Part shown: positions 44,466-55,700 of the stretch, piece after piece
Position numbering within the stretch: the stretch's first letter is position 1
Layout: each line of letters begins with the position of its first letter
NCBI GenBank assembly: GCA_964460115.1
Contig: CAYWPR010000003.1
Coordinates: 62,001-126,000 of the forward strand
Reading direction: 5' to 3'
Origin: JAEUJZ01 sp964460115
GTDB taxonomy: Bacteria > Myxococcota_A > Polyangia > Palsa-1104 > JAEUJZ01
DNA length: 64,000 bases
Made by a program: the position numbers and the translations under genes
Notes under the pieces: model-generated
Databases searched by the model: none
What the model was told of the DNA's origin: nothing
What the model saw: the letters and a program-made list of their open reading frames with translations, nothing else

Positions 44466-47400
44466 GTGAATGCGGCGCGGTCTGAAGTTCGATTGATTGA
44501 TTTTGGCATCGCGTCGCGGAGCGGACCTTCCGAGCCGGCTGCGTCGAGCGATGGATTTGGCGGAACCTTGGCGTATATCGCCCCCGAACAAACCGGGCGA
44601 ATGAATCGCAGCATCGATTCACGTGCCGATTTATATGCCTTGGGCGTCACCCTGTATCAAATGCTTACGGGCGATTTGCCCTTTGAACAAAAGGATGTGC
44701 TTTCTTTAATACACGCCCATTTGGTCAAAATTCCCGAGCCGCCGCATCTGCGTCAGCCGGCGCGGCGCATTCCGCAGACGGTTTCTGCCATCGTGCAAAA
44801 GCTCTTGGCCAAAAATCCTGAGCAGCGTTATCAGACTGCGGACGGCTTGGCGGTTGATCTGGAACGGGCCGCGCAAGAGTGGAACGACAGCGAGTCCGTG
44901 TCCGCCTTTGCGCTTGGTACTTGCGACTGGGAGGATCGCATTCGCTTTCCTTCTCGGCTTTTTGGACGAGACACCGAGGGCCAAAAGCTACAGGCCGCCT
45001 GGGCACAAGCGCGCGGCGGTGCCGTTTGCAAAATCATCGTGTCAGGTCCATCTGGGGTCGGCAAGTCGGCGCTGCTCGACAGTCTGCGGCAGACAGTTAA
45101 AAACGATCAGGGAATTTACGCAGCCGGAAAATTTGACGAGCTGCAGCGCAATGTTCCTTACGCTGGTTTGGCGCAGGCCCTGCGGCTGGTGGTAAAACGC
45201 CGACTGGCGGAATCCACGGAAGTCTTGCAAATCTGGCAACAAGCTTGGCAACAGGCCGCAGGGAACAACGGACGCATCCTTCACGATTTGATTCCGGAAC
45301 TGGCCCATCTTTTGCCCGCGGCACCGCCCCTTTCGGAAGTTGGCCCATTAGAAGCACGACAACGTTTTATAACGACGGTACAGCGCTTTGTGCGCACGCT
45401 GGCGCGGCCAAGCCATCCTTTTTTGCTGGTCATTGACGATTTGCAGTGGGCCGATTTGGCGACTTTGCAGCTCCTTCCGGAACTGCTTGGCGATGCTCAG
45501 CTTGGGCATATGCTATTCGTCGGAGCGTACCGCAGCGAAGAGCTTACAAGCGAGCATCCGCTGCACTTGTTCCTAAAAACTCTTCGCGAGCAGGCCGATG
45601 CCGCAGAGCCGATTGTCCTTGAGGCGCTTGATTTCGCAGCATTGACGGCTCTTGTCGCCGACATGCTGGACCAGCCCGCCGCCGAATTGGCCTATCTAGT
45701 CCAGTTGCTAAAAGAAAAGACCGACGGCAGTCCGTTTTTTGTCGAGCAATTTCTAAAGCACATGCATGCGCAGAAAGTCCTATACCGCGATAAGACCACT
45801 GGGCGTTGGCAGTGGGATCGGCAGCGCATCGCTTCGTTAGAAATGACTGACAATGTCGTGGAACTTCTAACCAAGCGCTTGCAAAGCTTGCCACAAGCAT
45901 TGCAGACCGTTCTGCAAAACGCGGCGTGCATCGGCAGCCCATTCGATTGCGATTTGCTAGCTTCACTACATGACTTGGGCTTCGCGCAGCAGGCGCTGCA
46001 GCCCATTGTTCAGCAAGCCGTAGAAGAAGGTCTCATCGAACCCCTTTTTCAGCCGTCGAAACATGCCGAGCAGGAATCCTATTTTTTCGTTCACGATCGC
46101 ATTGCACAAGCTGCCTATGAAGCCTGCCCGCTTTCGCAGCGGCTGCTGGCGCATCTTTTCATCGGAAGGCAGTTGCGCGCGCGGACTTCCGGCGGTGCCA
46201 GCGATGATGCGCTGTTCGCCATGCTGTATCATCGCAATCGTGCTCTGACTTTGCTTTGCGATGTGGCTGAAAAGCAGGATCTGGCCGCGCAAAATTTACA
46301 GGCGGCCGAGCGGGCCATCGCCAGCACGGCGTATGCCAAAGCCATCGAATTTCTAAAGAACGCGCAATTCCTTTTGGAAGGTTTTGGCTGGAATAAAGCG
46401 CCGGAGCTGACCTTAGAAGTACACCTGGCACTGGCACAGGCGCTGACCCTTTGTCAAAAGACAGCGGAAGGCGAACGGATTTTTCAGCAGTGCCTCGACC
46501 AAGCGCCAAATGATATAGAACGAGCTCGAGTGGCATCAGTTTGTTTGCCGCTGTACCTTTTGAACGGACAGTACGCGCTGGCATTTGATCTGGCGCTGAC
46601 CGCCCTGGCTTGGCTCGGTCGACCATTGCCAGCTACGCCCGAAGCGCACGGCGCGCTTTTGCAGCAGTTGCAAATAGAGGTCGAGCCGCATCTATTGGCC
46701 ATGAGCAATTCCGACTGGAAAAATCTGCCAGCCAGCCGCAGCAAAGAACACACGCTTGTCTGCACCATTCTGGAAGACCTTATCGGACCAAGCGGCATGA
46801 TACAGCCCTCGCTAAGTCCCTGCTGTGGGCTGGCCATTGTCGCCGAAACGCTACGCCATGGGGTTCCAAGGCGGGCTCTGTTTGGATTTGCTGCGACCGC
46901 GCTGTATCTGACCTATGTGCAAGGCAAGCTAGCTGTCGCCGGCCGCGTTGTCGACGCCACGCTGGCGCTGATGGAGCGCACCCAAACCACCAAGACGCTG
47001 GCGCTGGCCACGATTGCGACATCGGCGCTGTATAAAGAGCCCCTTCCTTATGTCAGGGAATTGCTCCTACGCACGGAACGAATCGCGCAAGAGGAAGGCC
47101 ATCTTATTTATTGCGACGGCGGCGTCATTACCAACTTGTACGTCGAGCTATTGGCCAGCACTCCTTTGGCGCGCATGGCGCAAATCCTTTCGGCAACGGT
47201 CTGTCAGTACGATCATTCAAAGCTGATGCAGCGCATTTTGCATATATCCATTGCCGCGCTTAGCGCGCTTCCGGATAAGCAGAAAGCCGAAGCAGAAACT
47301 GCGCCGCCCTGGATGGAATTGGCGGAAGGTAGTTTTCCGTCGCCGTTTCACACTTTTTATGCCGGCGCCATGGCCAGCTTTGTCGCTTTGCATCTTGGAC

Positions 47401-50006
47401 AGGATGATGCAGCCAAGCAAATTGCGCTGCGCATCGAACCACTTTGGCCGGCTTCCTGGGGGCATGTTCCGCTTATTCTGCTTTCGGCAAGCTTGTGCAT
47501 CACCCTAATCTTGGCTTCTGGGAAAAGCTCTGAAACGGAATCCGATTCTATTTCAACCGCACTTCGCTTTCACGAGGCGCGCCTGCGCAGTTGGGCGGAA
47601 AATTGTCCGACTACGTTTGGACATATGCGCTTGCTTCTAGATGCCTGCCGGGCCCAAAGTCTTGGCCAAGCGGAGTCCGCGGCCGAGCTCTATGACGCCG
47701 CCATTGCCGATGCCAATCGTTTCGGCCATCTGCACGGCGAAGCGCTGGCTTTGCGCTTGGCCGGCGAACACTTTTTGGCCCAGGGAAAACAGCGCAGCGC
47801 CAAAGCCTACTTGGTCGATGCGCATCAGATTTACCTGCGCTGGGGCGCTTTGGCCGCAGCGGCAGCCATTCGAGCGCGGCATTCGCTGTTTTTTCCAGTG
47901 GTGGTATCGGACGGCGGAATCCTTAGCGCACGCGACTTTGGCGAAGGTCAGGCGCTGACCGAAACGCTAAACAGTCACACGACGACAACCGGCAGCAAGC
48001 TGCATGCGCAACTGGATGTCGCATCAATGCTTGGCGCAGCCCAGGCGCTGGCCAGCGATCGGGTGTTGTCATCGCTTCTGGAACGTTTGCTGCGCCTTTT
48101 GACCGAAAATGCCGGGGCCACGCGCGCCGTTTTGACCTTGTCGCGGCAAGGCCAACTGCGGGTTGTGGCGCAATTTCACAGCGAAGAGGACAAGCTGGAT
48201 TTGCAATTGGATGAACCAGCGGAAAGCTCATCTTTGCTGCCCGGTCAGGTCATAAAGTATGTGGAACGCAGTTTGGAGTCCGTCGTCCTTGGTCAAGCAA
48301 CTGCCGATTTGCGCTTTGAACAAGATCCTTATCTGAGCGTGAAGCGGCCTGCTTCCGTACTGGCCGTTCCTTTGGTGCATCAAGCACGACTTTTGGGAGT
48401 GATCTACTTAGAGCACGCCAAAACCGGCGATGCCTTTGCAGTGGCCCGGGTCGAACTTGTGCGCCTTTTGGCCGGACAAGCCGCCACCGCCGTGGAAAAT
48501 GCGCAACTTTATGCCGAAGTAAGACGTCAGACCGAGGCTCTGCAGCATGCCAATGATGTGTTAGAACAGCAAGTTCAACAGCGCACCGCGGAACTGCGCA
48601 TTACCAAAGAGGCCGCCGACGCCGCCAATCGTGCCAAAAGCGATTTTCTGGCCAGCATGAGCCACGAACTGCGGACTCCGTTAAACGGCATTTTGGGGTA
48701 TGCGCAAATTCTGGAACGCTCGCCCACAATGGAAGCGAAGGACAAAGAAGGAGTACGCATTATTCGGCGCTCTGGCGAGCATTTGCTGACGCTGATTAAC
48801 GATGTGCTGGATCTGGCCAAGATTGAAGCGGGAAAACTGGAAATTACACCGGCGCCGCTGCATTTGGCATCTTTTTTACAAACCGTCGTGGATATGTGCA
48901 AAGTGCGCGCCGAACAAAAAGGATTGCGCTTTGTCTATGAGCGCAGCGGCGTGCATCCTGAGGTTGTCCTGGCTGATGAGAAGCGGCTCTTGCAGGTTTT
49001 TTTGAATTTGCTGGGCAACGCCATCAAGTTTACGGCGCAAGGAACTGTGGCATTTCGCATCGACGCAACCCAAGCAAGCGCCGACAGCCAAACTTGCGAA
49101 CTGGACTTTCAAATTCAAGACACCGGACCCGGCATTGCGCAAAAAGAGCTTGGCCGGCTGTTTGTCGCATTTGAGCAACTTGGCAACCGCCAGGCGCAAG
49201 CCGAAGGCACCGGCTTGGGACTTTCGATCAGCAAAAAGATCGTCACGCTGATGAATGGAACCATCGCGGTACACAGCGAATTGGGACAGGGAAGCAGATT
49301 TGTCGTGCACTTGAAATTGCGCAAGGCAGATGGCGCAGCGCCAAACCCGGTCGCCGTGCTCGGAGATGTTTGCGGTTATAAAGGACCGCGGCACAAATTG
49401 CTAGTTGTCGATGACCATGCCGACAATCGCGCCGTGATTCGCGATCTGCTTTGTCCTATAGGCTTTGAAGTCTTGGAAGCGCAAAGCGGACAGGAAGCGC
49501 TGTCCTTGGCGCTGGCGCATCGCCCCGCGCTTGTCCTCATGGATCTATTAATGCCGGAAATGACCGGCTACACGGCGACTCGAAATTTGCTACAGCAGCA
49601 CGAACTTGCATCCACAATCGTCATCGCTTGCTCGGCCAGCATGACTCAGGGAGAAAGGCAGCGCAGCGCCGCAGCCGGTTGCAAAGACTATCTGAGCAAA
49701 CCGGTGGCTGCACCTTTGCTGTTTGCGCTTTTGCAAAAGCACCTGCACCTGGAATGGGTCTACAAGGAAGCCGCGGCCCCTCCTAGCGCTGCCGTAGAAA
49801 CGACGAACCCAGTTGAACCTGCCGCGCAAGAGCGGGCCCGACTGTTAGACCTGGCCAATCGTGGCCGTTTGCGTGACCTGCAGCAGCAAATAGACGTTCT
49901 GGAACAGCGGGATCCGCGACTTTCGGCGTGGGCAACAGCGCTGCGTACGCTGATTCAGAATTTCCAAATCAAAAAAATTCGTGAAGTGCTGCAAGCCGAT
50001 GCATAA
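44466..50006 (+). pseudogene. C-terminal part of a Ser/Thr kinase-AAA-GAF-hybrid histidine kinase, 5' end displaced by insertion
   Basis: From a GTG at 44466 the 1,846 residues begin inside a kinase: DFG at 12-14, APE at 39-41 and the C-lobe to about 140. An AAA/PknK-like ATPase follows (Walker A GPSGVGKS 194-201, Walker B LLVIDDLQWAD near 320-330), then a long helical region. GAF is about 1190-1350 and HisKA has MSHELRTP with H1400. HATPase carries GTGLGLSISKK, and the receiver has D1693. The missing N-lobe is at 33732-34130. The AAA-to-receiver part may still be made from an internal start. Confidence 0.9.
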
Positions 50007-50080
50007 ATGGCGCCCCCATATCCATGGGATCGGAAATAACCGGATGTAGGGCTTGCCACTTGTTTCGGAGCGATTTACGC

Positions 50081-50109
50081 TTGTTGTGCTACACACGGTT
50101 CGCTATCAT
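50081..50109 (+). promoter_or_regulatory. Sigma-70-like promoter upstream of the aldose-epimerase-like gene
   Basis: TTGTTG (50081-50086) and TATCAT (50104-50109) are separated by 17 bases, near-consensus spacing. The ATG-proximal GGGGAGG site lies further downstream, before the GTG at 50183. The 175-base gap 50007-50182 has no gene. Confidence 0.45.
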
Positions 50110-50182
50110 TTTGACTGCTGGTCTTAGGGCAAGGTCATCCTAAAGCCGGATCGGCTGTGAAACGAATATCGGGGAGGATGCT

Positions 50183-51004
50183 GTGTCGCTCAAAAAGGTA
50201 CAGATCGCATTGGATGAAGTCGCAGCCGAGATCATTCCTGAACGGGGAGGAATCGTTAGTCGTCTGACTATTGCCGGCGATGAAGTATTTTATCTCGATC
50301 CTGCCACTTTGGGGTCAGGCAAGGTACGTGGCGGCAGCCCCATCCTTTTTCCCAATCCCGGACCGCTGGAACATGGCCTTTATCGCCATCCAAACGGAAA
50401 GGAGTACTTACTTGCTCAACACGGCTTCGCCCGCGACCTGCCCTGGCAATTGGTTACTTGCGATGATCGAAGTGCTGAAATCCGTCTGACTTCAAGCGAC
50501 TATACTCGCGAACGCTTTCCCTACGACTTTGATTTACGAATTATCTATCGCTGTTCCGGCTCTACGTTTACCATCGAGCAGCGCTGGCACAATCTTGGAA
50601 CGGAGCCGCTGCCCATACACTTTGGTTTTCATCCTTATTTTGCCGTAGCGGATGCCGATAAGGGTCAAGTGCAGATTTCTACCAATGCCACGCGAGTCTG
50701 GAACAACCAGACCAAACAGGAAGGTCCTTTTTCCAGCTTGGATCTTAGCGCCCCCGAAGTCGATCTGCATCTTATGAACCATACAGCCAATGAAACGGTG
50801 CTCACGCGGCCGGGACACAAGCCACTGCGCATCACCTGGGCCGACCCATACAAGTGGCTCGTCATCTGGAGTCTGCAAGGCAAAGATTTTGTCTGTGTAG
50901 AGCCGTGGACAGCGCGAGCCAACGCGCTAAATTCTGGAGAAGGTCTGGTGCACGTGGGTCCCCGTGAAAGCCGCAAATCCTTTATTGCAGTGACGGCCTT
51001 ATAG
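50183..51004 (+). CDS. Aldose 1-epimerase (galactose mutarotase)-like protein
   Basis: The 273-residue protein has the mutarotase layout: GGSPILFPNPGPL, the substrate region LLAQHGFARDLPW with the first catalytic histidine, LPIHFGFHPYF with the second, and FVCVEPWTA carrying the catalytic glutamate. Family members interconvert anomers of free sugars or phosphosugars; the FVCVEPW form resembles the YeaD/hexose-6-phosphate group. The GTG at 50183 has GGGGAGG upstream. It stands in front of the receiver-STAS gene on the same strand, 10 bases apart. Confidence 0.88.
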   Translation: MSLKKVQIALDEVAAEIIPERGGIVSRLTIAGDEVFYLDPATLGSGKVRGGSPILFPNPGPLEHGLYRHPNGKEYLLAQHGFARDLPWQLVTCDDRSAEIRLTSSDYTRERFPYDFDLRIIYRCSGSTFTIEQRWHNLGTEPLPIHFGFHPYFAVADADKGQVQISTNATRVWNNQTKQEGPFSSLDLSAPEVDLHLMNHTANETVLTRPGHKPLRITWADPYKWLVIWSLQGKDFVCVEPWTARANALNSGEGLVHVGPRESRKSFIAVTAL

Positions 51005-51014
51005 CCGACCCGCC

Positions 51015-52022
51015 ATGGGCGACGATGTTCTGATCTTAGTTGGTGATGATAATCCCGTCAATCTCGACGTCCTTTGCACCACGCTGGCCAAAGAGCAATA
51101 TGGAATTGCCGTTGCAACCGACGGCGAAATGGTCTTGGATCTGGTGGCCCGAGAGACCCCCGATCTAATTCTTCTTGATGTAGTGATGCCGGGACTTGAT
51201 GGCTTTGAGGTCTGCCAGCGCCTAAAAAGGAATGTCGAGCTGGCCGACATTCCGATCATCTTTATGACCTCCCTACACGAAACAAGCTATCGTGTACGCG
51301 GGTTTCAGGTCGGGGCCATCGATTACATTACCAAACCCTTTGAAGAAGCAGAACTTTTGGCGCGCGTGCGCACCCATGTTGCATTGCGCCGAACCGCGCA
51401 GGCCCTGCAGATGCAAAATGCGCAGCTTCAGGCAGAGATTCAGCAGCGCAGCGCGGCGGAGGCGGCGCTACAGCACATTGCCGAGAAACTGCTTCGACGT
51501 GAAGAGGAATTGCAAGGCGCCAATGAGACACTGGCGCGAGAGCTTTCCGCGCGTCAGCACTCGGACGCCGAGCGTCTAAAGCTGCAAGAGCAGATCATTT
51601 CCGCACAAAACGAGCGTCTGCGCGAACTGTCGACGCCGCTGATTCCAATCACGAGCCGCATCATGGTGATGCCGCTTATCGGAACCATGGATGCCGAACG
51701 CGCACAGCAAGTACTAAGCGCCGCCCTACAAGGGGCAAGCGAGCGCGGTGCAAAAGTGGTGATTCTGGACATCACCGGACTGCGCAAACTAGACGCCACC
51801 GTGGCGCATATGCTGGTGAAGGCAGCCGATGGTCTGAAGTTGCTTGGCGCGCAAGCCATGATCACTGGCATACGCAGTGAAGCAGCGCAAGTTCTGGTTG
51901 CGCTCAACTTGTCGCTTGGCAGTGGAATCACGAAGATGACACTACAAGACGGCATTGCCGCAGCCCTGGCCATCGGAATGCCAACCCCCCACCTCTTTTC
52001 GCGCGGCGGCAAGTCGGGCTAG
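51015..52022 (+). CDS. Receiver-coiled coil-STAS (RsbR-like) regulator
   Basis: The 335-residue protein has a CheY-like receiver (residues 5-125; LILLDVVMPGLDGF with the phospho-acceptor aspartate, KPF near 108-110), a coiled coil (130-205, AQALQMQNAQLQAEIQQRS) and a C-terminal STAS domain. The STAS part has DITGLRKLDATVAHMLV and LLGAQAMITGIRSEAAQVL, close to RsbR of the sigma-B stressosome, including threonines that RsbT-type kinases phosphorylate. So a receiver appears to replace the usual RsbR sensor. No RsbS or RsbT gene adjoins. Confidence 0.85.
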   Translation: MGDDVLILVGDDNPVNLDVLCTTLAKEQYGIAVATDGEMVLDLVARETPDLILLDVVMPGLDGFEVCQRLKRNVELADIPIIFMTSLHETSYRVRGFQVGAIDYITKPFEEAELLARVRTHVALRRTAQALQMQNAQLQAEIQQRSAAEAALQHIAEKLLRREEELQGANETLARELSARQHSDAERLKLQEQIISAQNERLRELSTPLIPITSRIMVMPLIGTMDAERAQQVLSAALQGASERGAKVVILDITGLRKLDATVAHMLVKAADGLKLLGAQAMITGIRSEAAQVLVALNLSLGSGITKMTLQDGIAAALAIGMPTPHLFSRGGKSG

Positions 52023-52029
52023 GTACCTT

Positions 52030-52656
52030 TTAAGGACTAGTACCTTGTTGGCTATGGATCCGTAGCCGATAGCGCAGATGCGCGCGGACCGCGGGCCATT
52101 CGCTGGCGATGATGCTGTAGACGCAGGTGTCGCGGACGCTGCCCTCAGCATCGGGATGTCTGTTTTGTTGATGGCTGCGCAAAACACCATCGAGTTTTGC
52201 GCCCAGGCGTTCGATGCCGGCGCGGCTTTGGTGATTGAAAAAATGAGTGCGAAATTCCACTGCGATGCAATGCAATTGCTCGAAGGCATGGGTCAATAGC
52301 ATTAGTTTGCATTCCGTATTTACCGCCGTGCGCTGCACCGAACGCCGATAAAAAGTAGAGCCGATTTCCAAGCGCTGGTTTGCGGCATCGATATTCATAT
52401 AGGTCGTCATTCCTACGGCCTTGGCAGACTGATTGTGCAGAACCGCAAAAGGCAGCATCGTACCCTTTTCTTGCAAGTCTAGACGTCGAGCAATCTCGAT
52501 CCGCAACTGCTCAGGCGCGGGCACCGTCGTGTACCAGTGCTTCCACAGCTCGCCATCATATACCGCTGCCAGCAGATCATCATGATGGGCATACGAAAGC
52601 GGAGCCAGGGTTGCATGTTGGCCGGTCAGGGTGATCGCATTCACAAAATTGTTCAT
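52030..52656 (-). CDS. GNAT-family acetyltransferase (RimJ/RimL-like)
   Basis: The protein of about 208 residues reads as a RimJ/RimL-type N-acetyltransferase: ITLTGQHATLAPLSYAHHDDL at the start, AVGMTTYMNIDAANQRLEIGSTFY for the central sheet, and RTAVNTECKLMLLTHAFEQL in the acetyl-CoA binding helix. Target unknown. The ATG at 52656 (MNNF) is chosen over one 9 bases upstream; both are possible. It converges with the receiver-STAS gene, 7 bases apart. Confidence 0.85.
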   Translation of the reverse strand: MNNFVNAITLTGQHATLAPLSYAHHDDLLAAVYDGELWKHWYTTVPAPEQLRIEIARRLDLQEKGTMLPFAVLHNQSAKAVGMTTYMNIDAANQRLEIGSTFYRRSVQRTAVNTECKLMLLTHAFEQLHCIAVEFRTHFFNHQSRAGIERLGAKLDGVLRSHQQNRHPDAEGSVRDTCVYSIIASEWPAVRAHLRYRLRIHSQQGTSP

Positions 52657-52784
52657 GGCACACATCTTCCTAAAAATCAGAGGAATTCACGGCTTAGCAC
52701 ACTTTGACGTCGGCTGTCGCGCAGCTCTTGCGTCTAGAGGCGCTTTTCAGGAACCGATTTGCAGTTTTGTTGTCATTATGACCT

Positions 52785-55700
52785 ATGCGGCGAAAGCAGT
52801 TTTATACAGTTTCCTGCATCTTGCTAGCCGGCGCTTTAGGATTTTGCTTGGGTGGGCCTATACGCAGTTTAGGGGCCGGCCAAGCGCCTGCGCCGCAGCG
52901 CCCAGCAGTCCTACCTGTCGAAACCGCCGCGTCCCCGCCACGCATTTTGCGACCGCAAATTCCTTTTGAGGCGACGGCGATGCAGGGCATGCTGTCCACC
53001 AGCGCGTCCGCTTTATCGCCAAATGCCGAGAACATCCAAATAACCCCCTTGCCCGCCGATACGACTCAGGCGCTGCTTGCCCGTTTAGAGCCGCTGCCAG
53101 GTCTTTCGTCGCAATCGCCGACGCCGCTGCGGCCTGGCTCGGCACCACCGCCGCGTCCGGGTCCGGTGCAAGCTATCGCATTTTTGCGACCAACCGGCAA
53201 AGCAGTTGCCAATGTTCCCCTAGTTCCGCAGAAAAAAATCGTGCCGCTCGCCGCCCCGGAAATTTTGCCGCAAGGTCAGGTCAAAGCGGAATCCGAAGTC
53301 CGCATTCGCTTTGCGCAGCCCATGGTCGCGGTCGCCGCAGTTGGCAGCGCTGTGACGCCTAGAGTGATCATTGCGCCCGCGGTGTCCGGAACTTGGCGCT
53401 GGATAGACACACGGGTGCTGGTTTTTAGCGCCCATTCCCACTTGCCAAAGGCCACTGACTTCGTTGTCACTGTCCCCGCCGGCATACAAGCCCAAAGCGG
53501 CGCCCCCCTACTGGTGGCGGCGATGGGCAAGTTCTCAACAGCGCCATTGCGCATTTCCAGCGGATTTCCCAAACAGCCGTTGCGAACCGATTCGCCGATC
53601 CTCATTCAGTTTGATCAAGCCATCGATGCGGCGCAATTGAGGCCATTTTTGTATGTCTATGATAGCAAAGGCCAAGCGCTTCCCTATACGACCCTGGAAC
53701 TTGAAGCAGCGCAACGGCTGTGGTCTAAGAATTCGCGAATTCAGTTTGAGAAAAAGGACTTTGGTCGCCATTCCCTCATCCTTGCTCCAAAAAGCGCATG
53801 GCCAGCGGGCAAAGAGCTGCGCGTGCTCCTAAAGTCCGGTGCACCTTCTTCGGAAGGTCCGCTCTTATCGGACAAGGAAACAGATGCGCGCTTCGAAGTC
53901 GTGGCACCATTCACTGTCCGTGGTATTTCGTGCGACGATTCCGACAAACCGCGCTACACCCAGGTGCGCTGCGCGGTCAACGGCCTTGCCGACCTCAAAT
54001 TCAGCAATGACATCGATCCAAAATCCTATCACCCAAGCAAAGTGCAGCTAGTTGGCGAGAAATTAGCAGACCACCGCTGCCATGGCAATTCGGTATGGCT
54101 CTTTGTCCCAGACTCTGTCGGGCGTACTTATGACATTGCCATCAAAGACGGACTTGTAGACGTATTTGGGCAAGCGCTGGAAGGCAACAAGCGCATTTCT
54201 TTGACAAGCATCCCCGAGCGCAATGAACCATATTTTTCTTCTTCGGAGGGCCTGATTGTACTGGATCCGCGCTTTGAAATTCCCCAGTGGGTGATTACTG
54301 CCCAGTCTGTACTTTCGATACGGGTACAGCTTTATAAAGTAAAGCCCAGTGATTACTTCGAATACGAACGCTACGAGCAGGGTCAACGCATCACCCCGCC
54401 CGGGCAGCGCATCCTTGACAAGACCTATTCCGTTGGACAAAAGCAAGGTGCGGATCTGCGCGTGGACCTGCGCCCGGCGCTTAATCAGGCCGGACGCGGC
54501 CATGTCATCGCCATTGCCAGCGCAGTGGGGCCGCCGCGCTCTGCATCCTTTCGGTCCAAGTACGTGGCATGGATACAAGTAACAAAGCTTGGGATTGCGG
54601 CACGCAGTGATGGCGAAAAAGTAAACGCGTGGATTTCCAGCATCTCTGCGAACCAGTTTTTGGCGCCCCTGGCCGAGGTCAAGACGGCGATACTCGTCGA
54701 AGGCCAGACCCATTCCGCAGAGCAAATTCAAAGCGATGCGTTTGGCCATGTAAGCCTACCTCTCTTGCCCGCCCAGCAGCAGCCGCCAAAAACTCCGGAA
54801 CCTTCGGCGCTGCTTGTTGCGCAGACCGAAACCGATTCCATCTTCACCGCCATCCGTCGTTATCGGAAGGCCATTCGGAAGCAAAATGCGCTGTGGTATG
54901 TCACAGATGATCGCTTCACCTACAAGCCCGGCGAGAAAGTCTATTTGAAAGGCTGGGTGCGTTTTACGCATGACGGCGTGAATCCAAATTTAGCCTTGCC
55001 GAATCCTTTGGCCGGCGTTTCGTACACATTGATCGATGAGCGTGGCAACCAAATAGGAGGCGGAACCGCCAAGCTGTCGAATCAGGGGGGATTTCATATC
55101 GAAGTGACGCTGCCTGAAAACGTCAACCTGGGCGTTGCTTACTTTGTGCTTGCCACTGAAAAGCTTACGCATCGGCATCCGATCGCGATTCGCGAATTTC
55201 GCACCCCGGCCTTTTCCGTTGCGCTTGACAATGATGTTACACACGCTGGCGCGGCTCCTTTGTTTCTGGGCGAAAGCATTCAAATGAATGCCATGGCCCG
55301 TTACTATTCGGGCGGCAATCTCAGCGGCGCGCATGTTCATTGGACGGCGCGCTTGCAAAACACAACCTATAAGCCACCCGGCTGGTCCGATTGGAATTTT
55401 GATTCGGAAATTCATTCCAGATACAAATCGCAAGACGATGCGCAGCACCCATCGACGCTAGACCTTTCACGCACGGAAGCTATGTCGAGCGCCGGAACCG
55501 CAAGCATGGAGTTTGGCGTTGCGGCGCTTCCCAGAATGCATACAAGCCTGCTAAGCGTCGATGTGACCGTTACCGATATCGATCGGATGAGCATTCGAGC
55601 AAGCTCGCCGTCCATTGTGGTGCATAAAAGTGCCTACTACATCGGAATGCGCGTCCGGCCAGGTACCGACGATGTGCTGGAAATCATTGTCACGGACGTA

